Shown: positions 25,647 through 34,050, numbered from the stretch's first letter. The stretch: DNA of 64,000 bases from Pelotomaculum terephthalicicum JT (GCF_022410535.1 NZ_JAKNBL010000001.1:124001-188000); one strand, 5' to 3'. A program made the numbers and translations. Notes: generated by a model from the sequence alone, not told the origin.

Positions 25647-26948
25647 TTACATTGACCCCGCAACCGGCGTTCTCCTTGTCCCCTGTCTTTCCCGCGCTAT
25701 TAAAATGGTAGCGGCACAGGTTAAATGAATATTGATAATGGTAAGCATTGGGTCGATGATGGCGTTTACGGCCAGCAGCAGCACAATAGCCGCCCCGGCA
25801 GGCAGACCCAGGGGGGTCAGGACAATGGCAATCATGGAAAGGGCCACCACGCCGGGCGCTCCCGCGCCGGCCACGGCGGCCAATACTGAAACAAGCAATA
25901 TGAAAAAGTATTGGCTAAAGCCGGCCTGCATATCGTAAAGCTGGGCCATGAATACCGCGCCGATGGTGAAGACCACCACCATGCTGAACCGGCAGATGAC
26001 AATGCTCAGCGGCACCACCAGCTTGATCAGGTTTTGGTTCAGTCCGAAATTATCCCTCAGTTTGCTGAACACCGACGGCATGGCGGCATAGCTGCTGCAA
26101 GTGCCGAAGGCTATGATGAGAGGTTCCCTAAGGTCCCTGAATGTCTGTAGAAACGGCTTCCCGGCGGCTCTGGAAATCACCGCGGACCCCAGCAAAACCA
26201 GGGCAAGACCGGTAACATGGATAATCACCACAAATTTGGTCATGGCCTTAAGAATCTCAACGCCGGCCTGGGCGATCTGGCCGGCCAGCATGCAGAACAG
26301 CCCCAGGGGGAGAACATACATAGCCAGTACAATAATCTTTTCAAAGGCTTTAAAAATCACCTCAGTGATGTCCAGCAGATAACCGGCTTTTTCCGAGGGC
26401 AATATTCCCAGCGTCAGCCCCAAGATAATGGAAAAAAACAGGATCTGCAGGTTTTTCCCCTCGTAAAGGGCATTGAAAATATTGGCCGGAATGATCATTT
26501 TCAAGAATTCGTCGAGCCCGAAGGAATCCTTTTCACCGTCGTTTTCACCGGAATTGTCCCTCTCATACTGCATCAGCACCTTCCCCAGCCTGTCCTGGGA
26601 CTGGTGTTCCAGCCGGCCGGGCTTGCCGGCAACCGCCGCGAAGATACCGACGAAGCTGGTGATCAGCAATCCCAGCAGGAAAACAACAATTATGCGTCTT
26701 AAAAGGAAACTTACTTCCCTGGCCCTGAACAGCCGGCCGAAACTGGTAATGACAGCCGTGATCATGATGGGAATAACGCACATGCTTAAAAAAGACAGGT
26801 AGGCATCACCCAGGGGGGCTGCTTTGAGAGCCATGTCTTTGTTAAACAGCCCGGTCATAATGCCGGAAGCCATGCCGAGTATAATCACCCATGGGTTTTT
26901 CAGGCAATCCCAACTGATCCCGGACCTCTTTCCATCTGGCTGCCTCAT
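25647..26948 (-). CDS. Dicarboxylate/amino acid:cation symporter (DAACS/SDF family)
   Basis: 433 residues with about 8 hydrophobic segments and two re-entrant regions. The substrate-site motifs near the C-terminus (GAGAPGVVAL, LTPLGLPAGAA, NAIIDPMLTIINI) are typical of glutamate/aspartate/C4-dicarboxylate symporters. A charged insert (about 115-150, ERDNSGENDGEKDSFG) is unusual and probably extracytoplasmic. The start overlaps the stop of the solute-binding gene (ATGA), with GGAGGGG upstream. An uptake carrier in a RiPP operon is odd; it may supply or sense an amino acid that controls production. Confidence 0.88.
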   Translation of the reverse strand: MRQPDGKRSGISWDCLKNPWVIILGMASGIMTGLFNKDMALKAAPLGDAYLSFLSMCVIPIMITAVITSFGRLFRAREVSFLLRRIIVVFLLGLLITSFVGIFAAVAGKPGRLEHQSQDRLGKVLMQYERDNSGENDGEKDSFGLDEFLKMIIPANIFNALYEGKNLQILFFSIILGLTLGILPSEKAGYLLDITEVIFKAFEKIIVLAMYVLPLGLFCMLAGQIAQAGVEILKAMTKFVVIIHVTGLALVLLGSAVISRAAGKPFLQTFRDLREPLIIAFGTCSSYAAMPSVFSKLRDNFGLNQNLIKLVVPLSIVICRFSMVVVFTIGAVFMAQLYDMQAGFSQYFFILLVSVLAAVAGAGAPGVVALSMIAIVLTPLGLPAGAAIVLLLAVNAIIDPMLTIINIHLTCAATILIARERQGTRRTPVAGSM

Positions 26949-27889
26949 TTGGCCCCTCCGCTGTATTCGGCCAGTTGCTGGTCAATTTGCAGATCCTGTT
27001 TCATAATATCCAGGTACAGGTTTAGCCAGGCCAGGAGTTGCCCGTCCTCCGGCGCCACCGCCATGGCGATGGGATCGACGCGGTCCTTGATCACAAACAG
27101 CTTGGCGTAAATAGAAAGACTTGGATTTTTATCAATCGCGTTTCTTAGCTCAAACTCGTCGTAAAAAGCCGCCGGCACTGTTCCTTCCTGTACGGCTGCA
27201 ATTAGCTCCTCCAACTCAGTGAAGGATATGATTTCAGCATGCGGGAATAGATTCCTGCCATACTCCACGTATGAAGTGTTCTCACGCACCCCTATTTTCT
27301 GCGCGGCATTAATAATCAGGTCCAGCGGCTCCCCGTCCGGGTGCTTTGCTTCCAAAGCCGCCAGGGCCATGCGGTTTACCAGCAAGGCCTGCTTGAAAAC
27401 CGTATAGGGCTGGGTATAGCGGACTTTTTGGGCACGTGAAAGCGTTACGCTCAATTTAGAAACGGCTAAATCGGCCTGGCCGGAAGCCACCCGGTCGACA
27501 ACCTCGTCGAAGGACCCGGCCTGGCGGTCAAAAACCACGTCCACCTCCAGCCACCGGGCTATGTCCCGGGCCAGCGCGGCATCGATTCCCGCCAACCGCC
27601 CGCTGTCGTCGTTATAAAAAAAGGGGGGCCGGTCCTGCCGGAACATGGCCACCGTGAGCCTGCCCTTTTCTTTAATGCGCCTGATGTCCGGCGGCAGCAA
27701 CGAAAGTTCACGCTCAGTCAAATTTTTAACGGCCGGCGGCTGCACAGCCGTTTTCGCGGAAACCTCTTCAGTGTCCCTGAGATTTTTTGGGCCGTCCCCG
27801 GGAGCGGTTTGGCCGCACCCCGCCACGGAGACAGCCGCCAGGCAGAAGACGGCGAGAAGGATAAAACAGGTTGTCCTGACCTTGAACAT
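26945..27889 (-). CDS. Family 3 extracellular solute-binding lipoprotein
   Basis: 314 residues. A signal peptide ends in a lipobox (VSVAGCG), so it is probably anchored to the outer face of the membrane. Then comes a type II periplasmic-binding fold of the amino-acid family: RLTVAMFRQDRPPFFYND near 72, GIDAALARDIARWLEVDV, and a typical LAVSKLSVTLSRAQKVRYTQPY segment. It would bind a polar amino acid or organic acid. No ABC permease is next to it; instead it is translationally coupled to the DAACS symporter, which suggests an unusual binding-protein plus secondary-carrier or sensing role. Confidence 0.87.
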   Translation of the reverse strand: MFKVRTTCFILLAVFCLAAVSVAGCGQTAPGDGPKNLRDTEEVSAKTAVQPPAVKNLTERELSLLPPDIRRIKEKGRLTVAMFRQDRPPFFYNDDSGRLAGIDAALARDIARWLEVDVVFDRQAGSFDEVVDRVASGQADLAVSKLSVTLSRAQKVRYTQPYTVFKQALLVNRMALAALEAKHPDGEPLDLIINAAQKIGVRENTSYVEYGRNLFPHAEIISFTELEELIAAVQEGTVPAAFYDEFELRNAIDKNPSLSIYAKLFVIKDRVDPIAMAVAPEDGQLLAWLNLYLDIMKQDLQIDQQLAEYSGGAK

Positions 27890-27923
27890 TATTACCCCCG
27901 GGTTCAGGCTGTCAGCCGCTTTT

Positions 27924-29033
27924 TTATAACTGAAGCTCTCCGTCCCGCAGGACCTTGATCACCACAAGATCTCCCACGTCATTGCCGTACTGGTCGAAGG
28001 AATGATAGCCGGACACTCCCGGCCAATTTTTCAATTCCCGCAGAGAAGCGGCCAGGGCCGCGGCATCCGCGTCACCGGCCTGCCCGATGGCCGCCGCCAG
28101 CAGCTTAACGGCATCGTAGCCCTGGGCGGCATATGCGCCGGGCGGCTCATTGTATTCTTTGGTAAAAGCTTCCACAAACTTTCTTACTTCCTCCCGGTTC
28201 TCGTCCGGATTAAAAATAGTGCCCACCACGGTTCCCTCCGCCGCCTTGCCGCCTATCTCATATAACTGGGGAGAGTCCATGGCGTTGCCCGCGTAATACG
28301 GGACGGAGATACCCACCCGGCCCCCGTCGGCTATGAATTCAGCGCCCGCCGGCATGGCGGCGGCAATAAATATGCCGTCGTAGTCCAGCGCCTGCCACTT
28401 ATTGCGCAGCCTTTCCAGATCTTTCAGGTCGCCGTAGTATGAAATACGGTCAACCACTTTTAGGCCGGCTTCTTTGGCCTGGTCTTCGAATGAATTAGCC
28501 AGGCCCATCCCGTAAGAATCCTCGGAGTAATAAATAACCATCCGTTTATGACCCTGCTGAGAACAAAAAGCAGCCATCTTTTTGGCTATTTCATCATCGC
28601 TGGGCAGACTGCGGAATACAAACCGGTAACCCTTGCTGGTCAGTTCCGGCGCGGTGGAAGCCGGGGAAAGCATAACAAGTCCCGCTTCTTCGTATATTCT
28701 GGAGGCGGGAATGGAAACAAAGGAATTCCTGTGCCCGATTACCGCCGCCACCTGCCGCTCCCCGGCAAATGACTGAGCCACGGCCATTCCTGCCGCCACC
28801 GAGGCCTCATCGTCCTTCATCACCAATTTAATATTACGGCCTTTGATGCCGCCGCCCTGGTTAATCTCCTTGGCGGCCAGCTCAACTCCCTCTCTGAACA
28901 TGCTGTTGTTGGACGCAAAAGGCCAAGCCACGCCTATGGCGATGTCCCCCTTGTTTTTTGTCCCCAGGCAGCCTGTGGCCAGGACCGGCAAAAGCAGGAC
29001 CAGTACAAACGCCATAAAAACGATTTTTTTCAT
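27924..29033 (-). CDS. LivJ-like branched-chain amino acid/amide-binding lipoprotein
   Basis: 369 residues. A signal peptide with lipobox (LATGCLG), then a type I periplasmic-binding fold: IAIGVAWPF near 30, AAKEINQGGGIKGRNIKLVMKDDEA near 52 and AVIGHRNSF near 95. It resembles Leu/Ile/Val- and amide/urea-binding proteins. It has no LivHMGF partners here. It lies directly after the precursor-like gene 29038-29436 in the sigma-factor operon, so it may serve as the extracellular sensor or receptor of the cluster; this is inference. Confidence 0.88.
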   Translation of the reverse strand: MKKIVFMAFVLVLLLPVLATGCLGTKNKGDIAIGVAWPFASNNSMFREGVELAAKEINQGGGIKGRNIKLVMKDDEASVAAGMAVAQSFAGERQVAAVIGHRNSFVSIPASRIYEEAGLVMLSPASTAPELTSKGYRFVFRSLPSDDEIAKKMAAFCSQQGHKRMVIYYSEDSYGMGLANSFEDQAKEAGLKVVDRISYYGDLKDLERLRNKWQALDYDGIFIAAAMPAGAEFIADGGRVGISVPYYAGNAMDSPQLYEIGGKAAEGTVVGTIFNPDENREEVRKFVEAFTKEYNEPPGAYAAQGYDAVKLLAAAIGQAGDADAAALAASLRELKNWPGVSGYHSFDQYGNDVGDLVVIKVLRDGELQL

Positions 29034-29037
29034 CGAT

Positions 29038-29436
29038 TCATCCTTTCGGGTGCAAGCCCCTGGGCCGCCCGCAGTCCGGGCAGATGCTGCCCTTTATGTC
29101 AGATGCGCTCCGGCGGCAGCCGAATACCGCGGCGCTATCGCCCTGTGCCTCGCTGCCGATTCCGGCCGCTACCATATCCAGCTGATCATCATCCAGCTCA
29201 CCGCTGTCCCCAAGCCCTCCGGCGCGGCCGGCCAGCCTGTCCAGCAAGGATCGCCGGAGTTCCTCCCGTATTCCGCACTGGCCGGTCAGGACCGCCGACA
29301 CCATGAATCTGGCCAAATCAAGGTCCTTTATATATTCTTCCGGCACCGGCCCGGCAGGGATTATCTCTTCCGACGGATTCCGAATGATCCTGTCCGCGTC
29401 GAGGCTGAAACGTTCGGCAAGTTCTTGCTCATTCAT
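29038..29436 (-). CDS. Second candidate RiPP precursor with NHLP-like cleavage motif
   Basis: 132 residues. An acidic helical N-terminal part (~95 residues; FMVSAVLTGQCGIREELRRSL) ends in GELDDDQLDMVAAG, very like the ELSDDELDAVAGG cleavage region of the short-core precursor in this element. The remaining ~37 residues (IGSEAQGDSAAVFG..., GSICPDCGRPRG) hold three cysteines and would be the core. It starts 3 nt after the sigma-factor stop. Alternatives are a small zinc-binding regulatory protein (CPDC pair) or a decayed precursor. The motif match is direct sequence evidence; the precursor role is inferred. Confidence 0.6.
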   Translation of the reverse strand: MNEQELAERFSLDADRIIRNPSEEIIPAGPVPEEYIKDLDLARFMVSAVLTGQCGIREELRRSLLDRLAGRAGGLGDSGELDDDQLDMVAAGIGSEAQGDSAAVFGCRRSASDIKGSICPDCGRPRGLHPKG

Positions 29437-29439
29437 TAT

Positions 29440-30009
29440 TTAATCCCACCCCTCGGCGCTCAACTCGGACCTCAACCTTTTCACGGCCCTGTATATAATT
29501 ACAGCCACATTGCTCTTAGTCAGGCCGGTGATTTCCGATATTGTTCCATTGGTCAGGCCCGCGGCGAATTTAAGGCTGATGAGATCCCTCTCCCGGCCGC
29601 CGAGCTTTGTCATGGCCTTCAGCAGCTTGTCCAGCTTTTCCCTGCGGATCAGGGTGTCCACCGGGCTATCGCCGGCACACGCGATCTGGTCCATAAGTTC
29701 AATCGACACTAACCGGTTTCTCTTCTGTGCGCGTATGTAGTCGGTCAGCTTGTTGTGGGCAATGGCAAATATCCAGCGGCTGAAAGGCGCCTTGTCCTTT
29801 TGGTAACTCCCAATTTTGGCCACGACAAGCTCAAAGACCTTGCTGGTCAGATCTTCGGCTTCATGCGGGTCGCCGATGCGGTAGCGGATATACTTGTATA
29901 TGCGGGGAAGGTAATAGTCGTAAACATCCGCAAAGGCAGCCGGATCGTGCACGGATCGGTCCACCAGATCCTGCTCGTTCGGCAAAGCTACGTTATGCAT
30001 CGGATTCAT
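29440..30009 (-). CDS. ECF-type sigma-70 factor of the RiPP operon
   Basis: 189 residues with sigma region 2 (YDYYLPRIYKYIRYRIGDPHEAEDLTSKVFE, about 30-62; SRWIFAIAHNKLTDYIR near 90) and region 4 (ERDLISLKFAAGLTNGTISEITGLTKSNVAVIIYRA). It should direct RNA polymerase to its own promoters. No canonical zinc anti-sigma gene follows; instead the precursor-like 29038-29436 does. AAGGAG lies 9 nt before the ATG. It heads the minus-strand operon that continues into the exporter genes, so it probably drives the RiPP cluster. Confidence 0.9.
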   Translation of the reverse strand: MNPMHNVALPNEQDLVDRSVHDPAAFADVYDYYLPRIYKYIRYRIGDPHEAEDLTSKVFELVVAKIGSYQKDKAPFSRWIFAIAHNKLTDYIRAQKRNRLVSIELMDQIACAGDSPVDTLIRREKLDKLLKAMTKLGGRERDLISLKFAAGLTNGTISEITGLTKSNVAVIIYRAVKRLRSELSAEGWD

Positions 30010-30162
30010 TTCATAAGGCTCCTTATCTGTTAATACGCCGCGTGCGGCATTACATTACAAAATCTCTAAAATCTTTGCGATGTATTTCTTTAAAAGTAGT
30101 GATTTCGACTCTTTTTTATTTTATTGGCAATTACTTCTTAGTTACAATGGACTAAAGTACAG

Positions 30163-30223
30163 TCCTACAGGCAAAAAAGTACAGTCTCTGAAAATTAGAG
30201 ACTGTACTTTTTTGCCTGTAGGA
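30163..30223. promoter_or_regulatory. Perfect 27-bp inverted repeat upstream of the sigma-factor gene
   Basis: Arms at 30163-30189 and 30197-30223 are exactly complementary with a 7-nt loop. A third partial copy (AAAGTACAGTC) lies just outside at about 30155-30163. It sits between the response regulator stop (30247) and the sigma-factor start. It may terminate the kinase/regulator transcript, or act as an operator or an RNA element for the sigma operon. The rest of 30010-30246 shows no gene. Confidence 0.75.
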
Positions 30224-30246
30224 TAATCGGTATATTCTATTTATAT

Positions 30247-30918
30247 TTACTTACCCTCGATAAGCCCCATCTGGGCCGCATAGGCAATCACCTGGGCCCG
30301 GTTTTCCAGTTGCAACAGTTCGATGATTCTGCCCATATGATACTTTATGGTCCGTTCAGTGAGACCTAGAGCCCCACCCGTTTCTTTATAGGTCATTCCC
30401 CCGGCTACCATTTCCAGCACCTTCAACTGCCGTTCGGTGAGCCGCCTTTTCTGGGTGTCCCCAATCGTCTGCTGAGAAAAATTATCAGCAGAGGGGGCGC
30501 TGCGGCTGAATTCTTTTAAAAGCCTGACAGCAAGGCCGGGAGATAAAGGAACCCCTCCTTTTTTCAAATCGAACAGCATATTCACAAGCTCTTTGGCGCT
30601 GGTGTTTTTCAAAAGATAGCCGGAAGCCCCATACTTGATCGCGTCAAAAAGGTCCTCATTCTCATCGGAGGTCGTCAGCATAACGATCCTGATATCCGGC
30701 ATTTCGGCCTTGATCAGCTTTAACACATCCAACCCGCTGCACTCAGGCATTCTAATATCCATTAAAATAATATCCGGCTTCAGCCGCCGGGCCTGGGCCA
30801 GGGCGTCCCTGCCATTTTTCACGGCACCGACAACATTGACCCCATGCGTTTTAAGCAGGTATTGAAGACCTTCCATGAATAAAGCGTGATCATCTACCAG
30901 CATCACTTTCCCCGGCAT
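30247..30918 (-). CDS. NarL/LuxR-family response regulator
   Basis: About 223 residues. The receiver domain has the acidic pair VDDH near 8, the phospho-acceptor Asp in ILMDIRMPE near 55, Thr in MLTTSDEN and Lys in YLLKNTSAKE. The C-terminal LuxR HTH is LTERQLKVLEMVAGGMTYKETGGALGLTERTIKYH. The start ATG 30918 follows a GAGGGGGA site and overlaps the kinase 3' end (kinase stop at 30890), so the two are coupled. It probably controls the RiPP genes, perhaps through the palindrome at 16263-16289 or the repeat at 30163-30223. Confidence 0.92.
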   Translation of the reverse strand: MPGKVMLVDDHALFMEGLQYLLKTHGVNVVGAVKNGRDALAQARRLKPDIILMDIRMPECSGLDVLKLIKAEMPDIRIVMLTTSDENEDLFDAIKYGASGYLLKNTSAKELVNMLFDLKKGGVPLSPGLAVRLLKEFSRSAPSADNFSQQTIGDTQKRRLTERQLKVLEMVAGGMTYKETGGALGLTERTIKYHMGRIIELLQLENRAQVIAYAAQMGLIEGK

Positions 30919-32632
30919 TTCCGCTTTCCCCCTCACCCACCGGTACACACAAAGCAATCCGGCTTCCTTTCCCTTCAATTGATTTGATCTCGAGCTGCGC
31001 GCCGATTTCCAAAGCCCGCTCCCGCATGATATTTAAACCGAATTTGTTCCTCATATCTTTAACAGGTTTTTGGATATCAAAGCCCTTGCCGTCGTCCTCT
31101 ACGGCAGCGCATAACTGCTCCCGCGCGAGGGCAAAGGACACCTTTACCTTGCCGGCGCCGGCATGCTTCCTGACATTATTCAAGGCTTCTTTCACAATGT
31201 TCAATACATTAATACGGACCTGCGGTTTAAGCCCTTCCCCTGTAAAGCCAAAAGGAATATTCAGTTTTACCCTGAGCCCGGTCTGTTTCTCAAAACCGGA
31301 TATATCTTTGGAGAGAGCCGCAACAAAATTCTCATCTATAGACTCCGCGTTCCTGGCCTGGCGGATATATTTCCTGATCTCATTATGTGCCGCTTGGGTA
31401 ACCTCAACCAATTTGCCGAGTTCAGTCGCGGCAATCTCTACCTCCGCGTTCAGGAGCTCTTGCCTGATGCCCTCGGCCTGAAAATTGATGAAGCCCAGCA
31501 CCTGACCTAAATTGTCGTGCAGATCCCTGGCCAGCCGTTCCCTCTCCTCGGTGACGGCAAGCTTCCACTGCTGTTTCAGGTACTCCTGTTGAGCCAGCTT
31601 TTTCTCTGTTATGTCATAGGCAACCACAAGCCGGCCGATCAATACTCCCCTGTTATCAGTAAGCGGAGAAAGCCAGGCCTCATAAACCTTCGAATGTCCG
31701 TTTACACTTCCGGAGAACTCGCTCGGTGCAACATTTTTTTCTGTGCAGATATAAAGCAGTTCAGGGATTTTTTTGCAAACTTCCTCTACCTGCCTGGTTG
31801 AGGCCGCCGAAGCACTCATCCCGACCATTTCGGCAAAAGCGGGATTGGTATCCAAGACCCGGTTCCGCAAATCTAAGACCATAACTCCGGCATTCATTGT
31901 CTCAATCACGGTAGCCCGGGCTACCGGAACGACATCAAACAGCTTGTAGCGGAAAATAGCCCAGGCCACAATCAGACCGGCCGGCCCAAAGAACACTGGC
32001 GTCAGATCGAACCTTTGCACCGGGCTCCGGCCTGAAATGTAAAGTATATTCGGGATTATGATCAAACTTATCCCCAAAAGCAGGGCGGCGGCCTGTTTTC
32101 TATAAACGGTACTCTTAAAAAAGACTGCCCTGACAAGCAGTATCCAGGCGAAAATATTCAAAAAATGAGAGTACAGCGCGTGAATAAAAAATAACGGGCC
32201 GTATTTTTTAGCAATGACCGGAAATGAACCGCTGTAATCCATATGCATATCATACCTGATCAAACCATGCAACGGGTCTGTCCATACCAGCAGAATGATG
32301 ATTGTCGGCAGAACTGCGAACCATAATACTTTTTTATTTTTAACCCACCGGTCATAACCGGTAAATTCCATGCATAAGGCCAGCAAGGTTACAGGGGAAT
32401 AACAGTAGGCAAAATACTGCATATTGGCCCAGAAAAGTTTGGTGGAAAAATCGAGGCTCGCCATTTCCAGGGTATTTCCTGCGGACCATATCGTTACCAC
32501 AAACATACTGCGCATAAAGCTTTTAGCGCCTTTAACGTCCCGGCGCCTTGGCAGCGCAAATATTCCCAGGGACATTGAGGCGCAGGCAGATACTATCAGT
32601 GGCCATATGTAAGGATTATATTGGTAGTGCAC
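30890..32632 (-). CDS. Membrane sensor histidine kinase (7TM N-domain, PAS, HisKA_3)
   Basis: About 580 residues. The N-terminal ~220 residues have seven hydrophobic segments of the 'histidine kinase N-terminal 7TM' type. A PAS domain (AGVMVLDLRNRVLDTNPAFAEMVG) follows, then a HisKA_3 domain with the phospho-accepting His in ARDLHDNLGQVLGF (about residue 380) and an HATPase with N box (LNNVRKHAGA) and G box (VEDDGKGFDIQ). The start is placed at GTG 32632, just after AGGGGAG. It is the cognate partner of the overlapping NarL-type regulator. The signal is unknown; the 7TM domain suggests a membrane or extracellular cue. Confidence 0.92.
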   Translation of the reverse strand: MHYQYNPYIWPLIVSACASMSLGIFALPRRRDVKGAKSFMRSMFVVTIWSAGNTLEMASLDFSTKLFWANMQYFAYCYSPVTLLALCMEFTGYDRWVKNKKVLWFAVLPTIIILLVWTDPLHGLIRYDMHMDYSGSFPVIAKKYGPLFFIHALYSHFLNIFAWILLVRAVFFKSTVYRKQAAALLLGISLIIIPNILYISGRSPVQRFDLTPVFFGPAGLIVAWAIFRYKLFDVVPVARATVIETMNAGVMVLDLRNRVLDTNPAFAEMVGMSASAASTRQVEEVCKKIPELLYICTEKNVAPSEFSGSVNGHSKVYEAWLSPLTDNRGVLIGRLVVAYDITEKKLAQQEYLKQQWKLAVTEERERLARDLHDNLGQVLGFINFQAEGIRQELLNAEVEIAATELGKLVEVTQAAHNEIRKYIRQARNAESIDENFVAALSKDISGFEKQTGLRVKLNIPFGFTGEGLKPQVRINVLNIVKEALNNVRKHAGAGKVKVSFALAREQLCAAVEDDGKGFDIQKPVKDMRNKFGLNIMRERALEIGAQLEIKSIEGKGSRIALCVPVGEGESGNAGESDAGR

Positions 32633-32654
32633 ACTCTCTCCCCTAACCAATATC

Positions 32655-32888
32655 CTAATTTTCTAAGCCCTCTTGCCACTTAACAGCCTTATAATAACAT
32701 AAAAATACCAACTTTAAAACAAACCGGCCACGAACTCCGTCAAAATCCCAAGATTTCCTCAAAGTAAAAGGCTGTTTCGCACTTGTTTTCGGATACTGCT
32801 CATATATGTCGGGAATAATGCCGTATTTTTCCAACGTCAGGGCACAGGATAACCCAGATATACCCGCACCAATAATACAAATCCTCAT
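32655..32888 (-). pseudogene. Truncated FAD/NAD-binding oxidoreductase
   Basis: The first ~55 codons encode a Rossmann N-terminus (RICIIGAGISGLSCALTLEKYG, with GAGISG) typical of NAD(P)/FAD oxidoreductases. The frame then ends at 77 residues, while such enzymes have several hundred. No continuation is found; the kinase gene follows within ~25 bp. This is a decayed fragment at a mosaic junction. Confidence 0.75.
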
Positions 32889-33004
32889 GCTACCACCCTA
32901 TATTAATAATGCGTAAACCAGAGGAGTATTATTCTATCATTAAGGTAGTTACAAAGGCAGTTACAAAAAATATAAACAGTAGTCTTGCAAAAGAATCAAG
33001 CTGT

Positions 33005-33042
33005 GTATATACTAATAATTAATTATGTATATACGAGGTGAT
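33005..33042 (+). promoter_or_regulatory. Operator-like repeats before VapBC pair
   Basis: Two copies of the self-complementary octamer GTATATAC (33005-33012 and 33027-33034), 14 nt apart, lie immediately before the GAGGTGAT ribosome site. This is typical of toxin-antitoxin autoregulation. Confidence 0.6.
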
Positions 33043-33046
33043 AAAA

Positions 33047-33322
33047 ATGGAAAATACAAAAATGACACCTATTAGATTCCCCACCATTCTTTTAGCCGAT
33101 TTGGAAAAATATATTGGCAATGGCAATAGAAGTAAATTTATCGTTGATGCCACACGAAAAGAGTTAAACAGAGTAAAACAAAGAAAAGCTATACATAACG
33201 TGGCAGGTGTTTTTAACGATAAAAACTATCCTGAATTTAAAACCACGGAAGACATTTCTAACTGGGTAAGAAAACTGAGAGAGGAATCTGAAACCAGGAG
33301 GAGAGAGCTCTTTGGAGAGTAA
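33047..33322 (+). CDS. VapB-type antitoxin (putative)
   Basis: 91 residues. The N-terminal half (TPIRFPTILLADLEKYIGNGNRSKFIVDATRKEL) looks like a ribbon-helix-helix DNA-binding domain; the C-terminal half (FKTTEDISNWVRKLREES) would wrap the toxin. ATG 33047 follows GAGGTGAT. It overlaps the PIN toxin gene by 11 nt. It probably represses its own operon through the GTATATAC boxes. Confidence 0.82.
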   Translation: MENTKMTPIRFPTILLADLEKYIGNGNRSKFIVDATRKELNRVKQRKAIHNVAGVFNDKNYPEFKTTEDISNWVRKLREESETRRRELFGE

Positions 33323-33701
33323 CGGCTTTCTTTTGGACACTACCATCCTCATAGATTTGTTTCGGGGCCGGCAGGAGGCTATTGTTTTTCTTGACAAATT
33401 ATCACAAGAAGGCTCTCTCTTTGTATGCCCCATAGTGGTGTCAGAAATATTTTCGGGTGTCCGCCCTCAAGAAATGTCTAAGGTTGAAGTATTTTTTGAA
33501 GCCATGAATTACTGTGCCATCGATTATAGGACAGCAAAAAGGGCCGGTCTGTACAAGCGGGATTTTCAAAAAAAGGGGATTACCCTTAGCATATCCGATG
33601 CCCTTATCGCTGCAACCGCTGTCGATTATTCACTTACTTTAGTTACTAAAAATGTACGTCACTTTCCCATGAAAGATTTAAGTATCATTGAACATTCTTA
33701 A
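33312..33701 (+). CDS. vapC: VapC-type PIN-domain toxin
   Basis: 129 residues with the PIN nuclease acidic residues: LLDTTILIDLF near 7 (first Asp), VVSEIF near 43 (Glu) and ISDALIAATA near 95 (Asp), then VTKNVRHF. VapC toxins cut tRNA or rRNA and are blocked by VapB. The start is TTG at 33312 with AGGAGG 9 nt upstream. Together with HEPN/MNT it gives the element a second possible addiction system. Confidence 0.9.
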   Translation: MESNGFLLDTTILIDLFRGRQEAIVFLDKLSQEGSLFVCPIVVSEIFSGVRPQEMSKVEVFFEAMNYCAIDYRTAKRAGLYKRDFQKKGITLSISDALIAATAVDYSLTLVTKNVRHFPMKDLSIIEHS

Positions 33702-34012
33702 CATTAAATATACTTTACTATAAATCGATAAAGTCACGTCCATGCTGCTACGCTTGACCATCACCTGGACACCGGAGTCAAGCCATTGTACCTCTTAAAG
33801 CTATGCTTTACCCTTCACAGCCTTATAAAAGCTCGTCTTCTTCATCCCCATCTACGCATGGCTTCCATAGCGGTCATTTTTCCTTCCCTCCGCTCTTTGC
33901 ATATCTCCTGGAAATTCGATGGTACCTTACACTTTGGCCTGCCCATATGCTTTCCTTTAGCACGCGCTACGGCCTGTCCTTCCATTTGACCTTGCCCAGG
34001 TTTGATAGACAT
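33702..34012 (-). pseudogene. Small serine resolvase remnant, C-terminal, frameshifted
   Basis: Minus-strand codons read AKGKHMGRPK ... FQEICKERREGKMTAMEAMRR, the hinge and start of the HTH of Tn3-type resolvases. One T appears deleted after AMRR; restoring it continues GMKKTSFYKAVKGKA to a stop at 33801. The N-terminal catalytic domain is absent. The 33702-33800 stretch shows no gene. Confidence 0.75.
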
Positions 34013-34050
34013 TAGGAATGCCCCTATAATTATTAACGGGAGGCATTCAA

